Positions 36,588-47,123 of a stretch of DNA of 51,166 bases are shown here, one piece after another. The position numbers and the translations under genes are program-made. Location of the stretch: positions 1 to 51,166 of the forward strand of contig NZ_LQOY01000082.1 of NCBI RefSeq assembly GCF_002101675.1, given 5' to 3'. The notes under the pieces were generated by a model. It had not been told where the DNA came from. It did no database searches and saw only the letters and a list, made by a program, of their open reading frames with translations. Source of the DNA: Mycobacterium gordonae. GTDB lineage: Bacteria; Actinomycetota; Actinomycetes; Mycobacteriales; Mycobacteriaceae. Each line of letters starts with the position of its first letter. Positions within the stretch are counted from its first letter, which is position 1.

Positions 36588-37063
36588 TGCAGACGCCGCG
36601 CGTCGGTATGGGCGTCGACGTGCACCCGATCGAACCCGGGCGACCGTGCTGGCTGGTGGGTCTGCTGTTTCCCAGCGCGGACGGCTGCTCGGGGCACTCC
36701 GACGGTGACGTCGCCATTCATGCGCTGTGCGACGCCGTGCTGTCCGCCGCAGGTCTAGGCGACATCGGCGGAGTGTTCGGCGTCGATGACCCCCGCTGGA
36801 AAGGCGTCACCGGTGCCGACATGCTGCGCCACACCCTCGAGCTGCTCACCGAAAACGGCTTCATGGTCGGCAACGCGGCCGTGCAGGTGATCGGTAACCG
36901 GCCGAAGATCGGCTGGCGCCGATACGAGGCCCAAGCGGTGCTCTCCCGCCTGCTCAATGCGCCGGTGTCGGTGGCCGCCACCACCACCGACGGGCTCGGC
37001 CTCACCGGGCGCGGAGAAGGCCTGGCAGCGATTGCGACGGCGCTGGTCATTCCGCTCCGATGA
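36587..37063 (+). CDS. ispF: 2-C-methyl-D-erythritol 2,4-cyclodiphosphate synthase
   Basis: 158-aa trimeric enzyme of the MEP pathway that cyclises CDP-ME 2-phosphate. Metal ligands GVDVHP (Asp, His) and a further His in GHSDGDV are present, with the C-terminal [14 protein letters not shown] signature. ATG 36587 shares one base with the ispD TGA (TGATG); the in-frame GTG 36584 immediately before it is an alternative. Orthologue of Rv3581c. Confidence 0.96.
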
Positions 37064-37097
37064 ACACCGGCCACCGGGGGGCTGCGGGTGCAGGCAG

Positions 37098-37103
37098 TAA
37101 GCT
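37098..37103 (+). promoter_or_regulatory. Candidate -10 (TAAGCT) of cysS, leaderless
   Basis: TAAGCT lies 8 nt before GTG 37112. The 18-nt block 37098-37115 is identical to the one at the lysS start. Confidence 0.6.
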
Positions 37104-37111
37104 GGCACGTC

Positions 37112-38518
37112 GTGACCGATCGTGCCCAATTGCGGCTTCATGACACGGCGACGGGGGCCGTGCGTGATTTCGTGCCGCTGCGCTCCGGGCACGTCTCCAT
37201 CTACCAGTGCGGTGCCACCCCGCAGGGCCTCCCACACATCGGGCATGTCCGCAGCGGCGTTGCCTTCGACATCCTGCGCCGCTGGCTGACGGCCCGCGGG
37301 TACGACGTGGCGTTCATTCGCAACGTCACCGACATCGACGACAAAATCCTGAACAAGGCCGCCGCGGCCGGACGCCCCTGGTGGGAATGGGCCGCCACCC
37401 ACGAGCGGGCATTCACTGCGGCTTATGACGCACTCGACGTCCTGCCGCCGTCGGCGGAGCCGCGTGCGACCGGGCACATCACCCAGATGGTCGAATTAAT
37501 GGAACGGCTGATCGAAACCGGCCACGCCTACCCCGCGGCCGGTGACGTCTACTTCAACGTGCTCAGCTACCCGGACTACGGCCAGCTGTCCGGGCACCGG
37601 ATCGACGATGTCCATCAGGGCGAGGGAGTGGCCACCGGCAAGCGCGACCAGCGTGACTTCACCCTGTGGAAGGGTGAGAAACCCGGGGAACCGTCCTGGC
37701 CGTCGCCCTGGGGACGGGGACGTCCGGGCTGGCACATTGAGTGCTCGGCGATGGCCCGCACCTATCTAGGGCCCGAATTCGATATCCATTGCGGCGGCAT
37801 GGATCTGATCTTCCCGCACCACGAGAACGAGATCGCCCAGAGCCGCGCGGCCGGGGACGGGTTCGCTCGCTTCTGGCTGCACAACGGCTGGGTGACCATG
37901 GGCGGCGAGAAGATGAGCAAGTCGCTGGGCAACGTAGTCGCCATCCCGGCGATGCTGCAGCGCGTCCGGCCGGCCGAGCTTCGTTACTACCTTGGCAGCG
38001 CCCATTACCGGTCGATGCTCGAGTACACCGAGGTTGCGCTGCAGGACGCGGTGAAGGCGTATGTGGGAGTGGAGGACTTCCTGCATCGCGTGCGCAGCCG
38101 GGTGGGCACGGTCTGCCTCGGTGAGTGGACCCCGCGGTTCGCCGCGGCGCTCGACGACGACCTGGCGGTTCCGACGGCACTGGCCGAGATTCACCAGACA
38201 CGCGCCGACGGCAACCGTGCCCTTGATGCCGGTGATCACGAGGGCGCTTTGAAGAGCGCATCTGCAATCCGGGCGATGATGGGCATTCTCGGTTGCGACC
38301 CGCTCGACGAGCGCTGGGAGACCCGCGACGAGACCTCAGCCGCACTGGCGGCGGTCGACGTGCTGGTCCAAGCCGAACTCGAAAACCGGAAAAAGGCCCG
38401 GGAACAACGCAATTGGGCGTTAGCTGACGAGATCCGCGACCGGCTCAAGCAGGCCGGCATCGAGGTTACCGACACCGCCGACGGCCCGCAGTGGACGTTG
38501 GGCGGTGACGGCAAATAG
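37112..38518 (+). CDS. cysS: Cysteine--tRNA ligase
   Basis: 468-aa class I synthetase charging tRNA-Cys. HIGH motif in [15 protein letters not shown] in [10 protein letters not shown], zinc-binding residues Cys in YQCGAT, Cys in ECSAMAR and His/Glu in [12 protein letters not shown]-terminal DALR-type helical region and anticodon-binding tail follow. GTG 37112 gives MTDRAQLRL, matching Rv3580c (469 aa); the longer frame from 37088 is less likely. It is followed directly by rlmB with no gap (TAG then ATG). Confidence 0.96.
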   Translation: MTDRAQLRLHDTATGAVRDFVPLRSGHVSIYQCGATPQGLPHIGHVRSGVAFDILRRWLTARGYDVAFIRNVTDIDDKILNKAAAAGRPWWEWAATHERAFTAAYDALDVLPPSAEPRATGHITQMVELMERLIETGHAYPAAGDVYFNVLSYPDYGQLSGHRIDDVHQGEGVATGKRDQRDFTLWKGEKPGEPSWPSPWGRGRPGWHIECSAMARTYLGPEFDIHCGGMDLIFPHHENEIAQSRAAGDGFARFWLHNGWVTMGGEKMSKSLGNVVAIPAMLQRVRPAELRYYLGSAHYRSMLEYTEVALQDAVKAYVGVEDFLHRVRSRVGTVCLGEWTPRFAAALDDDLAVPTALAEIHQTRADGNRALDAGDHEGALKSASAIRAMMGILGCDPLDERWETRDETSAALAAVDVLVQAELENRKKAREQRNWALADEIRDRLKQAGIEVTDTADGPQWTLGGDGK

Positions 38519-39448
38519 ATGGCCGGTAACTCGCAGCGCCGGGGTGCGATCCGGAAGGCCGGCTCCAAGAAGGGGCCCACCGTCGGCTCGGGTGGCCAGC
38601 GCCGTCGGGGCCTGGAAGGTCGTGGTCCGACGCCGCCGGCGCACATGCGTCCCAACCATCCCGCCGCCAAGCGCGGCAAGCCCCAGCAGCAGCGCCCGAG
38701 TAAGCCGGTGGATGAGGCCGAGACGGTGCTCGGCCGCAATCCGGTGGTGGAATGCCTGCGGGCCGGTGTTCCGGCGACCGCGCTCTACGTCGCGCTGGGC
38801 GTCGAGGCCGACGAACGGGTGACCGAATCCGTCGCGCGTGCCGCCGACAGGGGGATCGCCATCCTGGAGGTGCCGCGCAGTGATCTGGACCGGATGACGG
38901 CCAACCACTTGCATCAGGGCATCGCCCTGCAGGTTCCGCCCTACGACTACGCCCACCCAGACGACCTGGTGGCAAGCGCCCTGGAAGCGCCGCCGGCGCT
39001 GTTGGTCGCACTCGACAACATCTCAGACCCCCGCAATCTCGGCGCGATCGTGCGATCAGTGGCGGCGCTGGGCGGGCACGGGGTGGTGATACCGCAACGC
39101 CGATCCGCCCCGGTCACCGCCGTCGCGTGGCGCACCAGCGCCGGGGCCGCAGCTCGGATCCCGGTGGCGCGGGCCACGAATCTCACCAGGACCCTCAAGG
39201 ATTGGGCCGACCGCGGGTTGCGGGTGGTCGGACTTGATGCCGGTGGCGACACGGTATTGGACGATCTGGACGGCAACGACCCGATGGTGGTCGTCGTGGG
39301 TTCCGAAGGCAAAGGGTTGTCCCGGCTGGTCCGGCAGAACTGCGATCAGGTGGTCTCCATCCCGATGGCTGGTCAGGCCGAATCGCTGAACGCCGCGGTG
39401 GCCGCCGGAGTCGTGCTGGCCGAAATCGCGCGGCAACGCCGAAGCTGA
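38519..39448 (+). CDS. rlmB: 23S rRNA 2'-O-methyltransferase, SpoU/TrmH family (RlmB-like)
   Basis: 309-aa SPOUT-fold methyltransferase. A basic, low-complexity N-terminal extension (about 1-65, Arg/Gly/Lys/Pro-rich) precedes the substrate-binding domain ([14 protein letters not shown]) and the SPOUT catalytic domain with motifs [31 protein letters not shown] and [18 protein letters not shown]. The likely target is guanosine 2251 (E. coli numbering) of 23S rRNA, by family. ATG directly follows the cysS stop. Orthologue of Rv3579c. Confidence 0.93.
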   Translation: MAGNSQRRGAIRKAGSKKGPTVGSGGQRRRGLEGRGPTPPAHMRPNHPAAKRGKPQQQRPSKPVDEAETVLGRNPVVECLRAGVPATALYVALGVEADERVTESVARAADRGIAILEVPRSDLDRMTANHLHQGIALQVPPYDYAHPDDLVASALEAPPALLVALDNISDPRNLGAIVRSVAALGGHGVVIPQRRSAPVTAVAWRTSAGAAARIPVARATNLTRTLKDWADRGLRVVGLDAGGDTVLDDLDGNDPMVVVVGSEGKGLSRLVRQNCDQVVSIPMAGQAESLNAAVAAGVVLAEIARQRRS

Positions 39449-39721
39449 GCCGCCTCCGCCGGGGGCTGCGCGGCCGTACACCGCGGCGGCATTTCTATGA
39501 GTGCTCATAGGAATCGTGTCGACATAGTGAACTCCTGGGCAGCCTTGCCAACGATCTAGGCACCGCTGCGGCGGCGGCCGAGGAGGCCGGATCCGGGGTG
39601 ACGGCGGTCAGCAACGCCACCTCGATTTCGGCAGCCGCGGAAGGGGCCGTCGGCGGCAACATGCCGGTGGCGCCGCATACGGGCACCGGCTGACGTTCGT
39701 GACGAGGCCGCCGGCGGCGGG
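39449..39721. other. Intergenic region with a palindrome and coding-like remnant
   Basis: CTATGAG-tg-CTCATAG (39495-39510) is a perfect 7-bp inverted repeat. Downstream, about 39530-39693 on the + strand is an open, Ala-rich frame (LGSLANDLGTAAAAAEEAGS ... ending MPVAPHTGTG and TGA) with no normal start codon. An ATG at 39497 in another frame gives only a 20-codon ORF (MSAHRNRVDIV...). This looks like a decayed or frameshifted small gene, but I do not recognise it. Convergent genes flank it. Confidence 0.45.
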
Positions 39722-40963
<1,242 letters not shown>

Positions 40964-40966
40964 CGT

Positions 40967-41887
40967 CTAAGCCCAGGGGTCTTCGCGCCGAAAGACCGTG
41001 GGCATTTGCAGGGCAACTCCGTCCCACGCGGCCAGTTCGTCCAGCGCGCTCATCGACACGTTCAAGTTGTCACCGGCGAAAGGCAACGCCCGCAACGGCT
41101 TTGTCAGCGGGCGGAAAAAGTCGTCCCAGTGGATCGGGATGACCCGGCGGGCGCCCACCGCGCGCACCGTCTCATCCCAGTATTCGGCGATGTAGGACTT
41201 CGGCTGCAGGCCGAGCTGCCCGACGCTGAGATAGACCGCGTCGGCGCGCTGGCCGTCCAACGCGCCGGTGACGTAGCCGGCGCTGCCCTGAATGAGCAGA
41301 CGCCGGCCGGACGGACGGTGGTGAATCAGTGCCGACCATGATTCACCGCAGCGGTAGACGGATGCCCTCACCGGTGGTCGCACCGGGGCGGTGATCGCAC
41401 CAGGAAACCGGTCTGGGGGACAGTGGTGTGACTCGATCAGCGTTACGTCGTAGGCACCCAACGTCATTGGTACACCGGACGCCGCCACGACGATCCGCTC
41501 CGCGGGCAGTCCGTGGCCGCGGCCGACGTTGGCGGCGGATTCGCCGCCGACCAGTTGGGCGCCGGTGCGATCGGCCACCAGGGCGGAATCCAGCGCGTGG
41601 TCGATGTGAGTGTGCACGGGGATGACCGCTTCGAGCCGAGATACCTTGGCGCGGGCCAGACACCCGTCCACGCGCGCCGCCGACGGAGCCACCTTCCCGG
41701 CGGCCACCGCGGCCAGTCCTGGTCTTGAGAAGTAGCCGTCGGTCATCAACGCCGAGGTGCCGTCGTCCACGAGTAGTGTGGCCACTCCCATCCAGGTCAC
41801 CGCTAGCGGCGAATCCTGTTCTGCCACCGGCACATTGAAGCGATCGGCATACTGGGCGAGGTCGGGGCGCCCGAGTTTGAGTCGCAT
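40967..41887 (-). CDS. Metallo-beta-lactamase-fold protein (Rv3577 orthologue)
   Basis: 306-aa MBL-fold protein with the metal motif HTHIDHALD (HxHxDH) near residue 90 and a further His in ESHHCPPD and IPIHWDDFF. This pattern resembles UlaG/RomA-like lactonases or phospholipid-modifying hydrolases. ATG 41887 overlaps the pxpA stop by one base (TGATG); the longer open frame to 41983 is rejected as it would run through pxpA. Matches Rv3577. Substrate unknown. Confidence 0.88.
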   Translation of the reverse strand: MRLKLGRPDLAQYADRFNVPVAEQDSPLAVTWMGVATLLVDDGTSALMTDGYFSRPGLAAVAAGKVAPSAARVDGCLARAKVSRLEAVIPVHTHIDHALDSALVADRTGAQLVGGESAANVGRGHGLPAERIVVAASGVPMTLGAYDVTLIESHHCPPDRFPGAITAPVRPPVRASVYRCGESWSALIHHRPSGRRLLIQGSAGYVTGALDGQRADAVYLSVGQLGLQPKSYIAEYWDETVRAVGARRVIPIHWDDFFRPLTKPLRALPFAGDNLNVSMSALDELAAWDGVALQMPTVFRREDPWA

Positions 41888-42645
41888 CAGCAGAACGCCC
41901 CGATCTCGACGCCGGCGGTGCGGAGCTGTTCGTGCACGGCCGCCGCGATCTGTACGGCGCCGGGGGAATCGCCATGTACGCAAATGGATTCCGCGGCGAC
42001 CGGCAGCACCGTTCCGTCGGTCGCGGTCACCTGCCCGGTAGTCACCATGTTCACCACCCGGCGCGCTATCAGCACCGGGTCATCAAGCACCGCACCGGGT
42101 TCCCGGCGGGGGACCAGGCGGCCGTCGGGCTGGTAGGCGCGGTCGGCGAACGCCTCGGTGACCGTGCGCAGGCCACGTCGATCGGCTTCTTCGAAGAAGG
42201 CCGAACCCGCCATGCCCAGCACGGGCAGTGAAGCGTCCACCGTGGCCACCGCCTCGGCGACGGCCGCCGCCTGATCACGATGGGAGACAATCGAGTTGTA
42301 AAGTGCCCCGTGGGGTTTGACGTATCCCACCGCAGAGCCGGCGGCCTGTGCGATGGCCTGCAGGGCGCCGATCTGGAAGACCACGTCGGCCAGCAGATCC
42401 TCGGGGGCGACATCGATGAAGCGTCGGCCGAAGCCGGCCAGATCCTGGTAGCTGACCTGTGCGCCGATCCGTACGCCGCGCTGCGCCGCCGATCTACAGA
42501 CGCGCAGTAGCCCCGCCGGGTCGCCGGCGTGAAAGCCGCACGCGACGTTGGCACTGCTGACGATTCCGAGCATGGCGTCGTCGTCGCCGAGTTGCCAGAC
42601 CCCGAATCCTTCGCCCAGGTCGGCGTTGAGGTCGATGCGGGCCAC
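41887..42645 (-). CDS. pxpA: 5-oxoprolinase subunit A (LamB/YcsF family)
   Basis: 252-aa protein with the family start RIDLNADLGEGFG, then SANVACGFHAGDP, GAQVSYQDLAGFGRR and VKPHGALYN, ending with the SICVHGDSPGAVQIA segment. PxpA works with PxpB and PxpC to hydrolyse 5-oxoproline to glutamate using ATP. No pxpB/pxpC gene is seen in the window, so partners must be elsewhere. It is coupled to the MBL-fold gene downstream. H37Rv lacks it between Rv3576 and Rv3577. Confidence 0.93.
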   Translation of the reverse strand: MARIDLNADLGEGFGVWQLGDDDAMLGIVSSANVACGFHAGDPAGLLRVCRSAAQRGVRIGAQVSYQDLAGFGRRFIDVAPEDLLADVVFQIGALQAIAQAAGSAVGYVKPHGALYNSIVSHRDQAAAVAEAVATVDASLPVLGMAGSAFFEEADRRGLRTVTEAFADRAYQPDGRLVPRREPGAVLDDPVLIARRVVNMVTTGQVTATDGTVLPVAAESICVHGDSPGAVQIAAAVHEQLRTAGVEIGAFC

Positions 42646-42671
42646 CTAGCCAGCTTAGAAGGCCCCGCGAC

Positions 42672-43376
42672 CTACAGCTTGGCGACCTTGGTGGCGATCT
42701 GGCTGGCGATGTGGGTCGCGGACGGACCGCTTTCGTCGTAAGCGCACGTGACGATGTCGATGGCCAGGTTGTTGCGAACGGTCAGCGCACGCTGGCACGA
42801 CCAGCCGTCCCCGCCCTCCTGGACCTGCGAGCTGGTCAGCATGCCGTTGTCGTTGGTCACCTCGCCCACCGACCAGATGGTGGCGGGCTGATTGGGGCTG
42901 ACGTCGTTGAACCGGCGGTTGGAGCAGGCCTTCCAGCTCTGGACCGAGGAGTTGTAGAAGTTGCTGGCGTCCTGGGCGTTCGGGAAGGCGACCACCGCCT
43001 GGATGGCGTAGTGCTTGCGCTTCTTGGAGTCGTCGATGCTGTCATCGAGGCGCTGGCCGCGCATCGACGTCCACCCGGTGCCCGCGTAGACCTTGTCTTG
43101 CGCGGCGCCGTCCACGGCCAGGCAGTTCTTGTCGTCGATGTTCTTGCTCCAGTCCCACATCCCCTTGGCCTTGAACCAGACCTTCATCGAGGTGGCGCCC
43201 AGTGCGTCGTTGATCTGGCCGGCGTCCAGCATCAGGTCGTCCAGCGCACTCACGGGTATCGGTGTCTGGTTCGCCAGGCCGGCCTTCTCGCCGGCGACAG
43301 CGTTCCCGTCGACGACGTTGGTGCAACCGGCCACCAGCAGGCACGCGGCGGCCAGGACGGCACTCTGCAGGCGCAC
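42672..43376 (-). CDS. lppH: Lipoprotein LppH, PknH-like sensor domain
   Basis: 234-aa exported lipoprotein: signal peptide with lipobox LVAGC, Cys18. The mature protein matches the extracellular sensor domain of the Ser/Thr kinase PknH (LDDLMLDAGQINDALGA, DDKNCLAVDGAAQDKVYAGTGWT, FYNSSVQSWKACSNR), with four cysteines in CLAV, ACSN, SCQR and TCAY that match the two-disulfide pattern of that domain. Orthologue of Rv3576. It has no kinase domain. It lies 56 bp after the znuB stop and 26 bp before pxpA on the same strand. Confidence 0.9.
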   Translation of the reverse strand: MRLQSAVLAAACLLVAGCTNVVDGNAVAGEKAGLANQTPIPVSALDDLMLDAGQINDALGATSMKVWFKAKGMWDWSKNIDDKNCLAVDGAAQDKVYAGTGWTSMRGQRLDDSIDDSKKRKHYAIQAVVAFPNAQDASNFYNSSVQSWKACSNRRFNDVSPNQPATIWSVGEVTNDNGMLTSSQVQEGGDGWSCQRALTVRNNLAIDIVTCAYDESGPSATHIASQIATKVAKL

Positions 43377-43432
43377 TCGATTCCCCCTCCCCGCGGCCCC
43401 CTGACGCGGCGTTCTGCCAGCTTAAATGCTGT

Positions 43433-44281
43433 TCAGCGCCGTCGCCCGAGTAACCAGCAAATCAGGTAGATCAGGAACGAGATGGTGGCCACGAACACCG
43501 AGACGGGGACGCCGGGAGCCAAAGACAACACGATTCCCCCGACCGCGGCGAACTCGGCGAACAGAACCGAGGTGACGATGGCCGCCGCCGGCGCGGTGAC
43601 CACCCGGGCGGCCGCCGCCGCGGGAGTGATCAGCAACGACATCACCAATAGCGCCCCGACGATCTGGACGGCCTGCGCGGCCACCACCCCTACCAGCGCG
43701 GCGAACACGATGCCCAATACGCGCACCGGCACGCCGCGGGCGGCGGCGACGTCCGGGTCGACCGTGGCAAAAAGAAGTGGGCGGTAGCAGACGGCCAGAA
43801 CGACGATGACCAGCGCGCAGACCACCGCCAGCATGACCAGCCCGGAGTAGCCAACCCCGACGATCTGGCCGGTGAGCAACGCGAAGCTGGTCCCGGTCCG
43901 CCCCGGGTAGAGGTGGATGAACAACACCGCCAGGCCCATTCCGAACGCCAGCACCACCCCGATCACCGAATCCCGCTCCCGGGCGCGCTGGCCCAGGATC
44001 CCGAACAGGGCCGCCGCCAGCGCACTGCCGACCAGCGCGCCGATCCCCACCTCGAACCCCGTGAGCAGCGCGAAAGCCGCTCCGGTCAAGGACAATTCGG
44101 CCGAGCCGTGCACCGCGAAGGACATCTGCCGCATCACGATGAACGGTCCGATAAGCCCGGCCACCAAGCCCAGCAGAGCCGCGGCGATCAGGGCCTGCTG
44201 CACGAAGTCATGCCGGAGCAGATGGGCCGTCAGGTCGAAGGCGAACAGGTGCTCCAGCATCTCGGTGAGGCGCTCGTTCAT
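43433..44281 (-). CDS. znuB: Zinc ABC transporter permease ZnuB
   Basis: 282-aa ABC-3 family permease with about eight TM helices. Family segments: FVQQALIAAALLGLVAGLIGPFIVMRQMSFAVHGSAELSLTG, and GVVAAQAVQIVGALLVMSLLITPAAAA near the C-terminus. The ATG overlaps the znuC stop (ATGA). With znuC and znuA it forms a Zur-controlled zinc uptake system; a related system at this position in M. smegmatis is Zur-regulated. H37Rv lacks it here. Confidence 0.93.
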   Translation of the reverse strand: MNERLTEMLEHLFAFDLTAHLLRHDFVQQALIAAALLGLVAGLIGPFIVMRQMSFAVHGSAELSLTGAAFALLTGFEVGIGALVGSALAAALFGILGQRARERDSVIGVVLAFGMGLAVLFIHLYPGRTGTSFALLTGQIVGVGYSGLVMLAVVCALVIVVLAVCYRPLLFATVDPDVAAARGVPVRVLGIVFAALVGVVAAQAVQIVGALLVMSLLITPAAAAARVVTAPAAAIVTSVLFAEFAAVGGIVLSLAPGVPVSVFVATISFLIYLICWLLGRRR

Positions 44282-45042
44282 CGCACCTGCCCGTCCGGAG
44301 CTCCGACCACGAAGTAGCGGTCCTTCGCCTTGACCACCTCAACGTCGGCCCGGTACAGCTCGGACAGCGTCTGCGCCGTCATCACCTGCTCGACGCCGCC
44401 GATGCGGAATCTCCCGTCGACCAGGTACAGCACCCGGTCCACGTACGGCAGGATCGGGTTGAGCTCGTGGGTGACCATGAGGACGGCTGTCCCGGCATCG
44501 TGCCGGCGCCGGTTGATCAGCTCCGCGACCAGTTGCGCGTTGGCAGGGTCCAGGGTCAGCAGCGGTTCGTCACACAGCATCAGCGCGGGGTCGCTGACGA
44601 GCGCCTGCGCGATCCTTATTCGCTGCAGCTCGCCGCCGGACATCAGCCCCACCCGGACGTCGGCCAGGCGTGCACCGTTGACTTGCTCAAGGGCCGCGCG
44701 CACGGTCTCGTGGCGGCGTTCCCGATCGACTCGGCGCAGCGGCCACGCACCCCACCGGTGCCCGTCGACACCCAGGGCCACCAGGTCGCGTCCGCGCAGC
44801 ATCACCTCCCGGTCGATCGGATGATGTTGCGGCACATACCCGGTCGGGCCGTTCACCCGCGCCGACCCGGCACTGAGCGGCTGTTGTGCAAGAAGCACCT
44901 TGAGCAGTGACGTCTTGCCGGTGCCGTTGGGTCCGAGCACCGCAATGAACTCGCCGGCCGCCACCGACAGGTCGAGGTGGTCCCAGAGCACGCGGTCGCC
45001 GAAGGCAAGCCGGGCACCGGTCAGCGCAACGACATGGCTCAC
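44278..45042 (-). CDS. znuC: Zinc ABC transporter ATP-binding protein ZnuC
   Basis: 254-aa ABC ATPase: Walker A GPNGTGKTSLL, Q-loop in YVPQHHP, signature LMSGGELQR, Walker B LMLCDEPLLTLD and switch His in MVTHELN. The start is GTG 45042, 6 nt after the znuA stop. It energises ZnuB. Confidence 0.94.
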   Translation of the reverse strand: MSHVVALTGARLAFGDRVLWDHLDLSVAAGEFIAVLGPNGTGKTSLLKVLLAQQPLSAGSARVNGPTGYVPQHHPIDREVMLRGRDLVALGVDGHRWGAWPLRRVDRERRHETVRAALEQVNGARLADVRVGLMSGGELQRIRIAQALVSDPALMLCDEPLLTLDPANAQLVAELINRRRHDAGTAVLMVTHELNPILPYVDRVLYLVDGRFRIGGVEQVMTAQTLSELYRADVEVVKAKDRYFVVGAPDGQVR

Positions 45043-45048
45043 GGGAGG

Positions 45049-45930
45049 TCAGTGGCCTGACTGCAGGGCGGCCGTGAGCTGGGTGACGGTAGCGCGCTGC
45101 CAGCTCAGGTAGTCCGAGCCGCTGGGCAGGGTTTCGGAGACCTCGGTCACCGGCACCCCGGCGTGCCGGGCGGCGTCCTGCAGGTCGGCGGTGGCGGCGG
45201 TTGCGGTCTGCGGATTGATCAACAGCGCCGCCACCTGCCGGCGGTTGATCAAGTCCAGGGCGGATGCCATGTCCGCAGGCGCGGGATCGGCGTCGTTCTC
45301 GTTGGCCACCGCGAACCCGACGGGAGTGCGGTTGATCAGGCCCGCGGCGGTCAGCAGGTAGTGCACGACCGGCTCGGTGGCGATGACACCGGTGGCCGGG
45401 TATGTGGTGGCGATCGCGCGCTCGGAGTTGGCGATCGCGTCGGCGCCGCGGCCGAACTGGGCAGCATTGGCCTGGTAATCCGCCGAGTTGGGCGGGTCGA
45501 TGATCGCCAGTCGCTCGGCGATGGAGATGGCCACGGCCTTGGCGACGGCGAGGTTGTAGAACACGTGCTCGTCGGGCGCCTCGCCCACCGGCCGCAGGAA
45601 CGAGTACGCGTCGACGGCATGGATACCCGGGTGGCCCGCCAGCACCCGGTCGACCCATGGGTCGTATCCGCCGCCGTTGTAGACCACCAGGTCGGCGTCG
45701 GCCAGCGCTGCCGCGTCGGCGGGTGTCGCCTGATACGAGTGAGGATCGGTGTCCGCGCCGGTCAGGATGGACTTGACGGGGACGTGACCGCCGGCGACAG
45801 CACGCGCCACACTGCCCCATACCTCGGTGGATGCCACGACGGCGACCGCGCCCGGGTGCTCCGCACCGCCGGTCGCGCAGGCGGTCAGAGTCGCCGTGCA
45901 GACCAGGCACGCCGCAAGCCACATCCGCAC
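45049..45930 (-). CDS. znuA: Zinc-binding ABC transporter lipoprotein ZnuA
   Basis: 293-aa cluster-9 substrate-binding protein. Signal peptide with lipobox LTAC. Metal-site candidates include His in ADTDPHSYQATP and in APDEHVFYNLAV and a C-terminal Asp/Glu. The His-rich loop common in ZnuA is absent. GTG 45930 is favoured (gagagg 7-8 nt before; signal peptide then starts at residue 1); ATG 45924 and the long extension to 46041 are alternatives, but the extension would cover the Zur box. First gene of znuACB. Confidence 0.9.
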   Translation of the reverse strand: MRMWLAACLVCTATLTACATGGAEHPGAVAVVASTEVWGSVARAVAGGHVPVKSILTGADTDPHSYQATPADAAALADADLVVYNGGGYDPWVDRVLAGHPGIHAVDAYSFLRPVGEAPDEHVFYNLAVAKAVAISIAERLAIIDPPNSADYQANAAQFGRGADAIANSERAIATTYPATGVIATEPVVHYLLTAAGLINRTPVGFAVANENDADPAPADMASALDLINRRQVAALLINPQTATAATADLQDAARHAGVPVTEVSETLPSGSDYLSWQRATVTQLTAALQSGH

Positions 45931-45971
45931 GTCGCATCCTCTCACCCGGCCGGGTGGCCGACCCACAATAC

Positions 45972-45992
45972 TAATGAAAATCGTTTCCATTA
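45972..45992. promoter_or_regulatory. Zur box
   Basis: TAATGAAAA-TCG-TTTCCATTA is a 9-3-9 near-perfect inverted repeat (one mismatch), matching the known mycobacterial Zur operator pattern TNATGAnAAtcATTTTCAnTA. It lies 42 bp before znuA and 37 bp before the divergent LacI-type gene, so zinc-replete Zur should repress znuACB and might affect the other gene. Confidence 0.85.
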
Positions 45993-46028
45993 GAAAGTCG
46001 AGGTGGTAGCCCGGTAGCCTCACGGAAC

Positions 46029-47108
46029 GTGAGTCCCACACCGCGTAGGCGGGCGACTCTGGCGTCGTTGGCAGCCGAGCTCAAAGTGTCGCGCACCACG
46101 ATCTCGAACGCCTTCAACCGGCCGGATCAGCTCTCGCCAGAACTTCGCGACCGGGTGTTCGCCACAGCCAAGCGGCTGGGCTATGCGGGGCCCGACCCGG
46201 TGGCGCGCTCGCTGCGCACCCGCAAGGCCGGCGCGGTCGGACTGGTGATGACCGAGCCGCTGACTTACTCGTTCAGCGACCCGGCGGCACGCGATTTCGT
46301 TGCCGGAGTGGCGCAGTCGTGCGAGGAACTCGGGCAGGGCCTGCTGCTGGTGGCGGTGGGTCCCAACCGCAGCATCGAGGACGGCACGTCGGCCGTGCTG
46401 GGGGCCGGGGTGGACGGCTTCGTGGTGTATTCGGTGCGCGACGACGATCCCTATCTGCAGGTCGTCCTGCAGCGGCGGCTACCGGTGGTGGTGGTCGACC
46501 AGCCGGTGGACCTGCCCGGAGTGTCCCGGGTGGGCATCGACGACCGGGCGGCGATGCGCGAGCTCGCCGAGTACGTGCTCGGTCTGGGTCATCGGGAGAT
46601 CGGGCTGCTCACCATGCGGCTGGGCCGGGATCGGCGCCAAGGCTTGGTCGATGCCGAGCGGTTGAAGTCGCCGACCTTCGACGTGCAGCGCGAACGCATC
46701 ATCGGTGTCTGGGAGGCGATGACAGCCGCCGGCGTGGATCCCGACTCGCTCACGGTGGTGGAAAGCTACGAGCACCTGCCCACCTCCGGCGGAGACGCCG
46801 CGAAGGTTGCCCTGGAAGCTAATCCGCGGATCACTGCGCTGATGTGCACGGCCGACATCCTTGCTCTGTCAGCGATGGATTACCTTCGTGCACATGGCAT
46901 TTACGTGCCCGGCCAGCTGACGGTCACCGGCTTCGACGGTGTCGAGGACGCGCTGAGCCGCGGGCTGACCACGGTGGCGCAGCCCAGTCTGCAGAAGGGC
47001 CGCCGGGCGGGTGAATTGGTGCTCAAGCCGCCGCGGTCCGGATTGCCCGCGGTGGAGTTGTTGGCCACCGAGCTGATCCGGGGGCGTACCTCGGGACCGC
47101 CCGCGTAG
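46029..47108 (+). CDS. LacI-family transcriptional regulator (Rv3575c orthologue)
   Basis: 359-aa regulator: N-terminal LacI HTH (TLASLAAELKVSRTTISNAFN) and hinge, then a periplasmic-binding-protein-like sensor domain (about 65-350) with VGLVMTEPLTYSF, DGFVVYSVRDDDP and the C-terminal VTGFDGVEDALSRGLTTVAQP. GTG start at 46029, 8 nt after TAGCCT (46015-46020), suggesting a leaderless transcript. Length equals Rv3575c. Effector and targets are unknown. Convergent with kstR (15-bp gap). Confidence 0.92.
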   Translation: MSPTPRRRATLASLAAELKVSRTTISNAFNRPDQLSPELRDRVFATAKRLGYAGPDPVARSLRTRKAGAVGLVMTEPLTYSFSDPAARDFVAGVAQSCEELGQGLLLVAVGPNRSIEDGTSAVLGAGVDGFVVYSVRDDDPYLQVVLQRRLPVVVVDQPVDLPGVSRVGIDDRAAMRELAEYVLGLGHREIGLLTMRLGRDRRQGLVDAERLKSPTFDVQRERIIGVWEAMTAAGVDPDSLTVVESYEHLPTSGGDAAKVALEANPRITALMCTADILALSAMDYLRAHGIYVPGQLTVTGFDGVEDALSRGLTTVAQPSLQKGRRAGELVLKPPRSGLPAVELLATELIRGRTSGPPA

Positions 47109-47123
47109 CCAGATGGTCGCCGA

